This document shows positions 22,404-32,925 of a DNA stretch of 64,000 nt, one piece after another. Where the stretch lies: assembly GCF_032854445.1 (NCBI RefSeq), contig NC_088297.1, positions 24,997,127-25,061,126 of the forward strand, written 5' to 3'. This DNA comes from Liolophura sinensis (taxonomy: Eukaryota; Mollusca; Polyplacophora; Chitonida; Chitonidae). Made by a program: the position numbers and the translations under genes. The notes below the pieces were generated by a model. The model was given only the letters and a program-made list of their open reading frames with translations, did not search any database and was not told the DNA's origin. Position 1 is the first letter of the stretch, and the number at the start of each line of letters is the position of its first letter.

Positions 22404-24860
22404 TTGCCTAGTTATTACAGTGGAAAAGCACTGTATGCCCTTGTGCACAATCTGCAGACTGGTCACACTGACTAAAGAGGTATTGGTATAACTGGGCTCA
22501 ATGATACAAGTCCACCTGTTCCTGTACGTCCGGTTAGCTGGCATAACAAAAGGGTACACTTTGATAGAGTTTGCACCTTTCTCTTAATCGCATTGAACCG
22601 TAACTTCCTGTTTCTGAGGAGACATTGACGCTGTCTTTGACTGAGGACACTACCCCTCCTCCCCTCCCCCTGTTTGTGAGTAACCATACCATAGAGTAAA
22701 GTGCATTGCTTGCATGTGACTGCAGCAATGTGCATGTGCTCAGAGGTACGCTGCAGCTATTAAGCCAGCATAGTCCTATCTCAACAAACGTACTTTACCT
22801 CAAGACAAAAAAAAAAGAACAGAAGAGAAGAAATACAGGAAAAGGTTTGATGTCGGAAGTAATAATAATTAAAAACAAAACATCATATTTTTGAGCATAA
22901 ATTTGCTTTACCCAAAGACCAAAAAAAAAAAAGCTAGAAAAAAAAAAGAACTACAGAATAAGGTTTGATGTCTGAGGTAGTAATAACATCACATTTTTGG
23001 GTGTAAATTTGCTCCATAAGTCTTAGTAAACTCCAGGGTGTACAATCTGGCCAGAGGCATGATTGACTTGTCTAGCTCATGATCAGCAGGGTTGAGAGTT
23101 CAAATCCATCTCTTGCTCTCTTATTAACAGTATGTGAATGTTCAGAGTATGTTACCAATGCCAACGCTATTAAAATTTGTGGAGTAATCTTTTGATTGAC
23201 AATTCTATTCGGTGTCTATGAAGTATTACAGTTGATGTCAGAGAGAGGTGTGGTTATGATGGTTAGCCATCCAGTGCTCACATTTAGCTCTGAGGTATGG
23301 GTTTAATTATAAGGGTGATAGGTAAGGAGTTAAGGAAGCTGTGTAAATATAATAAAGTGGTATGACTAGGCCTATACTTTTTTCGTTTATTCCCAGAAAT
23401 TATTCTAACTAGCATGCTGAGTGTATTTTTTGTGCGTCATGTAATGTTACACTGTTTTAGTTTAAAGCCTTAGGTCTTGCTTAAAGGAAGACACTTTCCT
23501 GTGACTTATGAAGGTTATAACTTATTTTGTCCTATGCTCTCTCAAGACTTGTTTGTCTTTTTTTTTTAAAGTGTGTTACATAGCACAATTCTAGGGCTTG
23601 ACTGAAAATAGTCTAGCCCTACCACATAACATCACATGTGCTAAGGTATTAGCATCAAGAACTTTGATACTAGGGTTCTTAAGTTTTGCTTCAAAGGGAA
23701 AAGAAAGGAATTGGGTAGGTGTAGAAGCTTTTTTTATATAATTTACAGAAATCTACATTATTACAGGTTAATGTTTGATGTTAAGACAGTTCCAGCTCTT
23801 AAATGTCCACAGTGAAGGCCTAAGAAAAGAGAACAGAAAATATTTAAAAATGACAGAAAATGTACTTGAAACGCTATACCCTAATTCTTGTGAAATTTGG
23901 GGCAGATATTAGTTGTGTTGAAAGTAGAATATTACATTTATTTACCTGCCTTTTAGAAAAGTAAAGATACGAGTATGTTGTTCATTAGATTGTCTAACCG
24001 TGTGAGAAACTCAACAGTCCTGCTACAATTATGTATCTATTGGCTAAAATGAGCAGACCAGGTGTCTCAAAATTGAGAAGAAATAAGGTGGTATCAGTTT
24101 TAGGACTTAGGAAGATGAACTGATCTTTACCTTGCGCTAATGTAGTGTTATTTCATCAAAATAGATTGCATTCTATCTGTACATGTAGCTTGTCCATATT
24201 CTCTGTAAATCTGCGTTCCATTTGTCCAGAAATCTTTTTCAGATACACTGTATATATTTGGTTTCACTAAATATTCAAAGTTTTTTTAGCTTTTTATAAG
24301 TCTACAAACACACTGTGATAGACTTTGATCTCAAACAGCTTCCTAATCCCCAGCCTCGCCCCCCTTTTCTCTGCCATTTCATAAGGGCAAGGATTCCCCT
24401 GAAATTTTACGAGCCCCACTCTAGGTAACCTATGCAGGAAGGACCAAGGCATGTGAGGCAGGGGTGGTGGATGGGTGGTGGTAGTACTAGTACACGGTGG
24501 TCCTCAGCAGTGAGGGGCTTATCATCCATTTACCCACAACATGGTGATATGGAACACCGGAAACGTCTTGACCTCGGCTCTATCAGGGCTGTGCTCAGGG
24601 TCACAGCCAGCAGATTTTTGTGAATGGAGACAGGTGTATTACTTACTCTACCCAGGGACCTTAAGCTGACACAGATATCTGAGGGGTGCCAGTTGTCTAT
24701 TTCACCCAATAATTCGAGGACCCTTTTTATCTCTCTCTAGCCCACATATCCATGTCCATGTAGGCTGAAATGTTTAGAACATACATAATGTTTTAAGTGC
24801 GTGTGGGAAGAAATAACTTTCGCTAAACTTTCAGCACCTTAGGAACTTGGAGCAGATTTC
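22404..24860. other. Intronic stretch
   Basis: Two weak tRNA-like SINE heads may lie at about 23045-23110 (box-B-like GAGAGTTCAAATCC) and 23255-23330. A GC-richer block at 24340-24640 is unexplained. No exon is supported. Confidence 0.35.
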
Positions 24861-24870
24861 ACGAAGCATA

Positions 24871-24921
24871 TTTTGACTTGACTTAACTTTTGACTTGACT
24901 TAACTTTTGACTTGACTTAAC
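24871..24921. repeat. 17-bp tandem repeat, 3 copies
   Basis: TTTTGACTTGACTTAAC is repeated three times without change. Confidence 0.92.
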
Positions 24922-24997
24922 TTGCCTTTTCAATCAAAACTGTTTATTGAGAAAAAACTTAAACATGTTTAAATGCATATTTGTACAGGAGAGGATT

Positions 24998-25245
24998 GAA
25001 ACCTATGAATCCTTGTGGTAATCGTTTCTTTGTGGTAATTGTTTGTTTGTGATAATTATTTGTGAAGTTTTGTGGCAGTCGGAGGAACCTATGAATCCTT
25101 GTGGTAATCGTTTGTTTGTGGTAATTGTTTGTTTGTGATAATTATTTGTGAAGTTTTGTGGCAGTCGGAGGAACCTATGAATCCTTGTGGTAATCGTTTG
25201 TTTGTGATAATTATTTGTGAAGCTTTGTGACAGTCAGAGGAACCA
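24998..25245. repeat. About 86-bp tandem repeat, 3 copies (the third shorter)
   Basis: AACCTATGAATCCTTGTGGT through GTTTTGTGGCAGTCGGAGG is repeated. Inside each unit, TTTGTTTGTGGTAATTG repeats again, so the array has two nested periods. Confidence 0.85.
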
Positions 25246-26024
25246 TAATGGCCACTTAAAGCCCCTGCCTTCCCGAAAAGTGAAAGTGGTGTACACGCAA
25301 GTCTCTGTCACATAAATCTCGTCACACTTGCTGCAAAAGTATATTACTAAGTTGCCAAAGATCAGTTTGTTTCTTCCACTGAGAAAACGGATTGTCATCA
25401 TATAAGTACAAAATCCTTCATCATGATAATGCGCAACAATAAATAAACAAACAAAAGTATGTGTGTGTAATACATGGAAATGCTGGGTTCAGACAATTTT
25501 TAACATTCATTAATACAAAAAAAAAAATCTCTTTTTTTCCAAAATTGTTCTCAGAAAATCCTTTTGTGCATATATGCCTCACTTTTTTTTAATAGTAAAC
25601 TGCTACTCAGAATGAAATTTAATTACTTATTTTGATTTGGGAAACATTTGACAGGAACTCTCAGTACGTTTTAATTGTGGAACTTTATTATTTGATTATC
25701 CAGGATCTAAATCCACACTACCCGGCATTGCGGACTTCCATAGATAAGCTGTTTTATGAGCTCTGGGCCTGACTCCACAAAGACAGTTCTGACTGAAGTC
25801 AAGATTTCAAACCTTGTCACAATGCTTAGTTTTCGGTATTGGAAATGGGAAATTTGGCACATTGGTGTAAAGATAACATTGGTAAGGTAGTAAAAAGTTT
25901 TAATTTACAAAGCAAAAAGAAAAAGTTCTAAAATTTTCATTTGTGGAGTCGGCTCCAGAGGTTTATGTATTTAAATCCAGATCCTCTAATACCTGCCATG
26001 ATACTGTAGTGTAAATATACAGAA
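25246..26024. other. Intronic stretch
   Basis: Nothing recognised apart from A- and T-runs. Confidence 0.4.
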
Positions 26025-26026
26025 AT

Positions 26027-26142
26027 GTTGTGTGGACTGTGAGGACAGCATTGTGTGGACTGTGAGGACAGCATTGTGTGGACTGTGAGGACAGCATTAT
26101 GTTGACTCTGAGGGCAGCATTGTGTGGACTCTGAGGACAGCA
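26027..26142. repeat. 23-bp minisatellite, 5 copies
   Basis: TTGTGTGGACTGTGAGGACA followed by GCA is repeated with few changes. Confidence 0.9.
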
Positions 26143-27095
26143 TCAATTGGGAGTTGAGCGGTTCCACCGTGGCCCATAAAGACATTCTGTCAGGCTGTTA
26201 CAGTGTATATGAGAATGCTCATTAAACATTGAAGGAAAACAGGGTAAAATTTGTGATGTTACAATATGAATATGTCAGTTGAAGAGAAACGGTAAAGAAT
26301 GGAAGTTATTGTGAGATTTTCTTGCAAAAATTTCTTACAAAACAATGTTTTTACAAAAATGTAGCATTGTAATTAAAGTTATAATTTTGAGTGTTAACTG
26401 CATGTACTTTTCACAGATTTTAGGAAAGGTCAGTTCCAGATACCCTAATTTTTCATCCTTTGTAAATGCCACTTAAAGATGTCATAAAGTTAAGACAGAA
26501 TATTAGCTTGTATTGGCAAAAATCATCAATATTCCATTATGAGTAAAAAAAAAAAAAAAACCCTGAGACTTGAGTTTCTTATAGGTGTCTTTGGCCCTTT
26601 TTAGGCATTGCTTTAATTCTGAGAAATCAGATTTACACACACCAGTTTCTCTAGTGTGTCAACTGTGAATGTCCGTGAAATGTTTTTAGGTTATGTATGG
26701 TTGCCTGTGCTTTTGTACTATCACAGCTTCCATAGCCTGCTTTCAAGGGGCATTTTGTAGAGGACGAGTCATGTGTGTCCTACTGCCTTTGTTAGCTATG
26801 TCACTTGGAGAATTCTGATTGGTCCAGGTGCTTTTCATTCTGGTGACTGACTTACCTCTGCCTTAAGAAAGGTACATCCCATGTAGTAGATTTACACACT
26901 AGCTTTGCATGTCACACTGTCAACACGCGACAGGTGCTCTGTCAGTTATGGCGGGAAATGCTGTGGTCCAGATCGCCTCGGCAACCAAACCTAACTTGCC
27001 AGTCTGTCGTTTAGGAGCCGCCTTGGTTCTGGGTTTGTAACCATTTCCTTTCATATTTGTTCGCATCCATTTTAAGGGTGCATGACCATTTGTGT
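26143..27095. other. Intronic stretch
   Basis: A GC-richer segment at 26920-27030 contains an E2F-like GGCGGGAAA near 26950. No exon is supported. Confidence 0.35.
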
Positions 27096-27099
27096 TTGA

Positions 27100-27450
27100 G
27101 CATGTCAAGGTTTAGGGTTTTGTAACCAGTTCTGTTCATATTTATACACATCAAGGTTTAGAGTTTTGTAACCAATGCTGTTAATATTTGTGAACATCAA
27201 GGTTTAGGGTTTTGTAACCATTTCTGTTCATATTTGTGCACATCAGGATTTGGAGTTTTGTAACCAATTCTGTTCATTTTTGAGCACATCAAGGGTTAGA
27301 GTTTTGTAACCAATTCTGTTCATATTTGTGCAGATCAAGCTTTAGGGTTTTGTAACCAATGTTGTTCATATTTGTGCACATCAAGATGTAGGGTTTTGTA
27401 TCCAGTTCTGTTCATATTAGTGCACATCAAGTTTTGGAGTTGTAACCAAT
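27100..27450. repeat. 46-bp minisatellite, about 7-8 copies (subfamily 1)
   Basis: The unit contains GTTTAGGGTTTTGTAACC, TTCTGTTCATATTTGTGC and ACATCAAG. It passes directly into the related 43-bp array that follows. Confidence 0.88.
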
Positions 27451-27950
27451 GCTGTTTACACTCACATCAGTTTTGAGCTAACTACCAATTCTGTTAATAC
27501 TTGTGCGCATGAGTTTTGGGATATCTACCAATTCTGTTGATTCTCATGCACATCAGTTTTGGGCTAACTACCAATTCTGTCAATACTCAGGCACATCAGT
27601 TTTGGGCTAACTACCAATTCTGTTGATTCTCATGCACATCAGTTTTGGGCTAACTACCAATTCTGTCAATACTCATGCACATCAGTTTTGGGCTAACAAC
27701 CAATTCTGTTGATACTCATGCACATCAGTTTTGGGCTAAATACCAATTCTGTTAATACTTGTGCGCATGAGTTTAGGGCTAACTGCCCATACTGTTGATA
27801 CTTGTGCACATCAGTTTTGGGCTGACTACCAATTCTGTTGATACTTATGCACATCAGTTTTGGGCTAACTACCAATTCTGTTGATACTTATGCACATCAG
27901 TTTTGGGCTAACTACCAATTCTGTTGATACTCGTGCACATACAGTTTTTT
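27451..27950. repeat. 43-bp minisatellite, about 11 copies (subfamily 2)
   Basis: TTTTGGGCTAACTACCAATT, CTGTTGATACTCATGCACAT, CAG. The order CCAATTCTGTT...GCACATCA is shared with the 46-bp subfamily, so the two arrays have a common origin. Confidence 0.9.
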
Positions 27951-28315
27951 ACTGTTTATCTATTCGGGTGGCTCACACATATATGTGTGCATATACATGC
28001 ATATTTGTAAACTTTGGCCTTTGTTGCAGATTCTGAAAGCATGGGTCATTTCAATCTTGGTTCTATTATACCATGGTGTTGATCTGGAATTGCACTTGTT
28101 AACCATTTAGTGGTGAAAAAGTTTACTTTTTAGTCCGGGTTCCTGTGTTGAGCTACGAATCCAAGGATAAATGATATCCTTCAGCCCTACAGTCAAAGCA
28201 GTGTTTGTTTATGGGGTAGAGGCAGTTTGAGCTCTGTTCATGTTAATAAATACAATATATGCATGCAGGTGTGCCTTTTTTTTTTTTTACATCTGCATAC
28301 AAACAAATTGAATAC
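27951..28315. other. Intronic stretch
   Basis: Nothing recognised apart from a T-run near 28280. Confidence 0.4.
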
Positions 28316-28317
28316 AA

Positions 28318-28640
28318 AAAATGAATGAATACTAGGGGTTTAATGTCATACTTTACAATTTTTCAGTCATATGATGAGGAGGAGTCATTAGGTGTGTGTA
28401 TATTCTTGTGGCCGTTCATGTTGCCCAAGTGCTGCTGCCGCTGAAGACACCCGACAGGACACCCCACCCAGTCACATTATACTGACACTGGGCCATCCAG
28501 TCCTCTTTCCTTGCTCTAACCTCTCGGTGCTTGGCACTAAGCCAGGAACCAACAAGTACCATTTTTCAAGTCTTTGGCATGACCAGGTTAGATCCTGGAT
28601 CTCCTGACATTGAGACGGATGAACAATTAGGCCACTGAAG
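28318..28640 (-). mobile_element. SINE family B, near full length, antisense
   Basis: On the minus strand it reads: a tRNA-like head (TGGCCTAATTGTTCATCCGT, TCAGGAGATCCAGGATC), a body containing GTGACTGGGTGGGGTGTCCT-like words, then GACTGAAAAATTGTAAAG and a TTCATTCATT tail. The same order of blocks occurs in sense orientation at 48325-48672 and 41283-41563. Confidence 0.8.
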
Positions 28641-28734
28641 AGGTTTAAAAAAAAAAAATTAAATAAAGAAGAATACAGGTAAACTACCTATACATGATGT
28701 ATAATACAGATTCCTGTACAGGTAAATATAAAAT

Positions 28735-28832
28735 GCACAGGTCGGAGCAGTCTGATAGGTTCTTCCTGAAGCCTTTCACCATGGATGCTCTGAGTTCAAA
28801 TCCAGCTACTGCCAGTCAATGTTGAGAAGTTA
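28735..28832 (+). mobile_element. SINE family A head fragment just upstream of the zinc-finger coding exon
   Basis: GAAGCCTTTCACCATGG and GAGTTCAAATCCAGCTACTG match the head of family A. It ends about 75 bases before the splice acceptor at 28907. Confidence 0.5.
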
Positions 28833-28895
28833 GTTGAAGACGATTTTTGTATAGTTTTTCATTGAAGGGATACTAAATGGTTTCTTATTGTTTTT

Positions 28896-28907
28896 TTTTT
28901 TCTTCAG
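28896..28907 (+). promoter_or_regulatory. Splice acceptor of the zinc-finger coding exon
   Basis: A long T-tract followed by CTTCAG ends at 28907, 14 bases before the ATG at 28922. The upstream in-frame ATG at 28877 lies inside this tract and is not used if the exon starts at 28908. Confidence 0.8.
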
Positions 28908-28921
28908 CACAAAAAAGCGAG

Positions 28922-30274
28922 ATGAGTTCTGAGTACCGGCCTCCACCTGCCTCCTCCTCCATACGCCCCCACAGGTGCGAGGTTTGCCAGCGCTCCTTCA
29001 GAGAAATTGCCACACTGCGTAAACATGAGCAGCTGCACCGCGCAGACCGTCCTTACATCTGCACCACCTGTGGAAAATCCTTCCTCTGGTCCTCCAACCT
29101 CAAGGTTCACGAGCGCGTACACACTGGAGAGCGGCCGTATAAATGCAAGATCTGCCACAGATGCTTCACCCAGTCCAACGACTTGCGGCGACATGAACGC
29201 AACGTGCACATGCGCTCCCTGTCCAAAATCTACAAGCAGCCAGCGGCTCGCACTCAGAGCACTGGCCAGGTGAGTCTGACCCCGTATCAGCAGGCGTTAA
29301 TGACGATGCGACAGACAGCTCTGCTACACACCATGGTCTACGACCCTATGATGGCGTACGGCGTCAACGTCACGTCATCTTGCCTACCTCAGACACCGTC
29401 TTCTGTTGTCACTAGCCCGACGACAACTGTGGCTGATATCACTCCTCCTGCACCTAAGAGCTCCATGACTCCAGACATCTTGAAGACTGAGCAGATCACA
29501 CCACCATCCACCCCAGCCCTGCGGAGCCCCAGTCATCTCTCAGAGTCTGTGGAGTCTGTTGGCAGAAGCCTCGTGCCCCTCCCAATGCCGTCAGTGATCC
29601 AGAACCCGATATCTCGCACGCCCACCTCGGCTGCTCAGACAAACAGTCTTCCTGCGATCGCCACAATGTTAACCCCTTCCCCGCTGAACAGCTCAGGACA
29701 GCAGAGTCGCACCCCTACGTCCCCACCCCTCCTTTCTCCTCAGACCTACCTACCTCCCGCACACAGGAGCAGTCAAAGGCCGTTTTTTGATGACTGCAAT
29801 GCTGCTGAAAATGGAGTCGACTTGCGAGTGCAGAAGGTCATCTCCATGGAGAACACCACACCTGATGGAACAAGTGGGATGGAATCAGAAAGTGATGAGA
29901 AATCGGAGGAATCTGGCAAGGGAGAAAACTCTTCTCATCCTTCAACCCCAAGCGACGTCCGCAGAAGGTCGCCCCAGAGTGACACAGAAGGGGATGAGAA
30001 AAGGGACGTTACAACAACAACGGCATCCCCATCCCGGGACTATGGCTTTTACCACTGCAACCATTGCGACATTTTCTTCAGGGATTTCACCATGTTTCAT
30101 CTTCATCAAAGCCTTCACTCTCCCGACGCAGCTAACCCGTTCTACTGCCCCTCATGCGAGAAGCACTGCCAGGATAAAGTTGAGTTCACATTCCACCTGG
30201 TGTGGCACGTACGTTATCCTCACACCATCCCAAACTACCAGCCCTATCAACCCTACCTCATGTGCCAAAGTTGA
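28922..30274 (+). CDS. C2H2 zinc-finger transcription factor, 3 N-terminal plus 2 C-terminal fingers (Ikaros/Hunchback-like layout)
   Basis: The 450-residue nuclear protein starts at the first ATG after the acceptor at 28907. Three C2H2 fingers at the N-terminus (C19/C22/H35/H39, C47/C50/H63/H67, C75/C78/H91/H96) are joined by RPY linkers, including a TGERPY between fingers 2 and 3; they are expected to bind DNA. Residues 100-370 are Ser/Thr/Pro-rich and probably disordered, with an acidic patch (SESDEKSEESGKGE). Two fingers end the protein (C379/C382/H395/H399 and C409/C412/H425/H429). Their spacing and residues such as HC-x(4)-F, QDKVEF and FHLVWH recall the dimerisation finger pair of Ikaros and Hunchback. 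This likeness is from memory and not searched. The N-terminal fingers are less Ikaros-like, so it may belong to another family with convergent layout. The coding region is one exon. Confidence 0.88.
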   Translation: MSSEYRPPPASSSIRPHRCEVCQRSFREIATLRKHEQLHRADRPYICTTCGKSFLWSSNLKVHERVHTGERPYKCKICHRCFTQSNDLRRHERNVHMRSLSKIYKQPAARTQSTGQVSLTPYQQALMTMRQTALLHTMVYDPMMAYGVNVTSSCLPQTPSSVVTSPTTTVADITPPAPKSSMTPDILKTEQITPPSTPALRSPSHLSESVESVGRSLVPLPMPSVIQNPISRTPTSAAQTNSLPAIATMLTPSPLNSSGQQSRTPTSPPLLSPQTYLPPAHRSSQRPFFDDCNAAENGVDLRVQKVISMENTTPDGTSGMESESDEKSEESGKGENSSHPSTPSDVRRRSPQSDTEGDEKRDVTTTTASPSRDYGFYHCNHCDIFFRDFTMFHLHQSLHSPDAANPFYCPSCEKHCQDKVEFTFHLVWHVRYPHTIPNYQPYQPYLMCQS

Positions 30275-31840
30275 TCCCGCTGCTGACACCAGGCTGGAAT
30301 ACCTCTCTCTACTGCTGATTGGTTGCTTCCACTCACAAACAGTTTTGATCGGCTGAAATTCACGCTGATTCAGCTGAAGAGAGATAGTCTCTCTTTAGCC
30401 AAGGTCGCAGCTGCTAAAATAAAAGAAAATTTTCATTGGTTAAGTTTGAAGCAAGCTATTGCTGATTGTTAAAGAGAAGAATTTCTATTGGCTGAGATTC
30501 AGATAAAATACGGTGACATAAAGAGACGAACATTATGATTGGAAGACACTTAATGGTTATGTAAACATGAGGTTAGCTGAAGGAAGACTCTTGAGAGAAG
30601 AGGATTGGTTTGGCAAATTGAGCTAAAATTCTTGTGCCATTTGCAGACTTTTTGTCAATGCATTTATTCTGATTTGTACTGTTTAAAACTGTTACTTAGC
30701 AACACTAGCAAAAATGAAAAGTGCTACTTTGTTTTGAAAATGATGAAAGATTGGTACATGTATGATATGCCCCAAGCTGAGAACAGCAACGTTGTGTAAA
30801 AAAAAAAAAAAATATGTGAATGTTTTGAAATTGCTGCCATGCTTAATTTGACGCTTTTACTGCCATGAACATGTGGATGACTGCCACATATTCTGTTGTG
30901 TTATCTTTTGTTTTGCATTTAATTTGTTTTCTCACTTTTTTGTTGTTGTTCTTTTTTGGCTCTTTGTACATGAACATGTAGCCTTTTAACAGGGTTTTTT
31001 ATTTTTAAAAGATCTACTACAAGTTGAGTCAAACATTCATTATGCACATATGTTAATCACCTTATCATGCAGATGTACATTTACTTGTTTACAAAATAAT
31101 CATCACAGTGTGTGGGGGTCTTTTTTGCATTTGTAGAATGTACATATAGCATTTTTCATGTAGAGTAGTCTTGTAATTTTAGTTAGTTTTTTGTCTGTTT
31201 ACAGTTTTTGTAGATTTCTCATAATAATTGCCGACAGTTAGTAGTATTGTTATGTTTTTTTTTCTTTTATACATCCATTTTGTGTCAGTAATTTTCATAG
31301 TACAAGTTCATAGGTTTGAAATATCATTGTTCTGGTATCAGGTCATTAACAGGTATTTTGGGATGAAATCACTCACTCAGAGCAAAGCCTGTATGGGAAT
31401 TAGAAGGTTTTGGGAGTTGAATATCACCTTATTTTCAGTGAAATTTGACTGATAGTGCTCACCTTTTTTCATGGCATTGAAGAATTTTGCCAAATGCCTT
31501 GTACATGTAATTTGAATGAAGGGCCTTTGATGTAGATTGTGTAAAGTATCTCCATGGTACTGTAACAGATTTGTGATGCTTCAGTACTGGGGTTACACTG
31601 TAATGTTCAGTTTGTACCACTAAGGTCAAGGATATTGACTGAAAGGCTGTTGTCAGGTCAAGGTTACTGATGAAAACTTTCCAGTGTCAAGGTTACACTT
31701 TTCCCTGTTAAATGTAGGATACTCAAGGTCAGGTCAAAATGGGTGACATGTCAGTGATTTCCATCCGGTTGTTCAAATGCGATTCCAGTTTTTCGCTGCA
31801 TTATTGAGAGCCCCTCAGCTCGGTGAGTAATAAAGTCATG
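30275..31840 (+). other. Probable 3' UTR of the zinc-finger gene
   Basis: AT-rich sequence follows the stop. AATAAA-type signals occur at 30418 and 31829, and the second lies in a good context for a long UTR. Five ATTGG (inverted CCAAT) words are spaced through 30310-30610, probably remnants of a decayed repeat. Confidence 0.45.
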
Positions 31841-32768
31841 AATGACAATTTGTGACCTCAGTCAAGACGGTATATATATTTATTTACCATTTCAATGTTG
31901 TTGCATGTTCACGTTTTGGACCCTAGTATGATCTAACGCGTAAGTGATTCCAGACACAAGTTCTGCTGAAACTGTCGTTTAAAAACCGGTGTTTTTATAT
32001 GCTAAAGGTGTTCACAAATTCAAAAAAAAAAAATTAATGTTATTATCATCAAACCAGTGCTGTAATAAATTTATAATGTTTTAATATTGTTAAATTCAAA
32101 CCCAAGATGCTTTGATTATGTATGGTAATTGTTATCAAACTAATGTTTCAGGAATTTGTTTCATTGTCTTATTCCCCAGGGAGGGAAAAACATTGTGAGA
32201 ACATGCTGTTATAATCATTTTCTCAAATCTTGACATTAATAATGAGTGTAGAATTCATTTCTCTAATTGGGCAGGTTTTTGCTAATTTCACTGTCATGTA
32301 CAAGATTTCATTTTTTGAGGGATTTGATTTTTTCAAACAGTAAATGGTTGAAAACAGTGTCCTATGTGCTGTTTATAGGATATCAAGCTAATGTTTAATC
32401 CGGTGATTTTCCACTGCTCTACTTTATGTCTGAACACCACAGCATTTTAGATTCTCAGTGTTGAAGAAAAATGAGCTTTGATAACTCTACATGTTGTTTA
32501 CACTGTACATGTTCATAGACTCTTTGTTTCATCATTACCTACAAAATCAGGGATTCTGATTCATCAAAAAATGCTTGTTTTTTATTAATTTTTTTGTCCA
32601 TCTTGATCAACAACAAGTTGTTACGCGTAGAATTATGTGCAAACTAGAATGTGAATGATGGTCGAGATTCAGTTATGTAGAAACTCTTATTCTAGACTCA
32701 TGGCAAGCATTGGATGGACAAACTAAAGATGCTGCTTTAACCTTACATAATACTTTGTAAACAATAAG
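31841..32768. other. Intergenic stretch
   Basis: AT-rich, with nothing recognised. Confidence 0.4.
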
Positions 32769-32774
32769 ATGTAA

Positions 32775-32925
32775 GCAATGTTCCCATTGGCTGATTAAGC
32801 AACATTCTGATGGGATGATGATAGGCAGCTTTCATGTGGGATGATTAAGCAACGTTTTGATTGGATAATGAAGCAACATTTTGATTGGATGATTAAACAA
32901 CATCCTGATTGGATGATTAAGCATT
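32775..32925. repeat. About 26-bp degenerate tandem repeat, 5-6 copies
   Basis: Variants of ATTGGATGATTAAGCAACAT follow each other. The array is old and interrupted. Confidence 0.7.

Larger units (their letters stand above)
15666..28907 (+). other. Probable intron 1 of the zinc-finger gene (about 13.2 kb)
   Basis: It is bounded by the donor GTAAGT at 15666 and the acceptor TTTTTTCTTCAG ending at 28907. It holds at least seven tandem arrays and several SINE fragments, listed separately. No frame inside looks like an additional coding exon. Smaller untranslated exons cannot be excluded. Confidence 0.45.

Noticed and set aside
28877-28921. Upstream in-frame ATG for the zinc-finger protein
   Set aside because: It lies before the T-tract and CTTCAG acceptor ending at 28907. 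The peptide it would add (VSYCFFFSS) is a translation of the splice signal.
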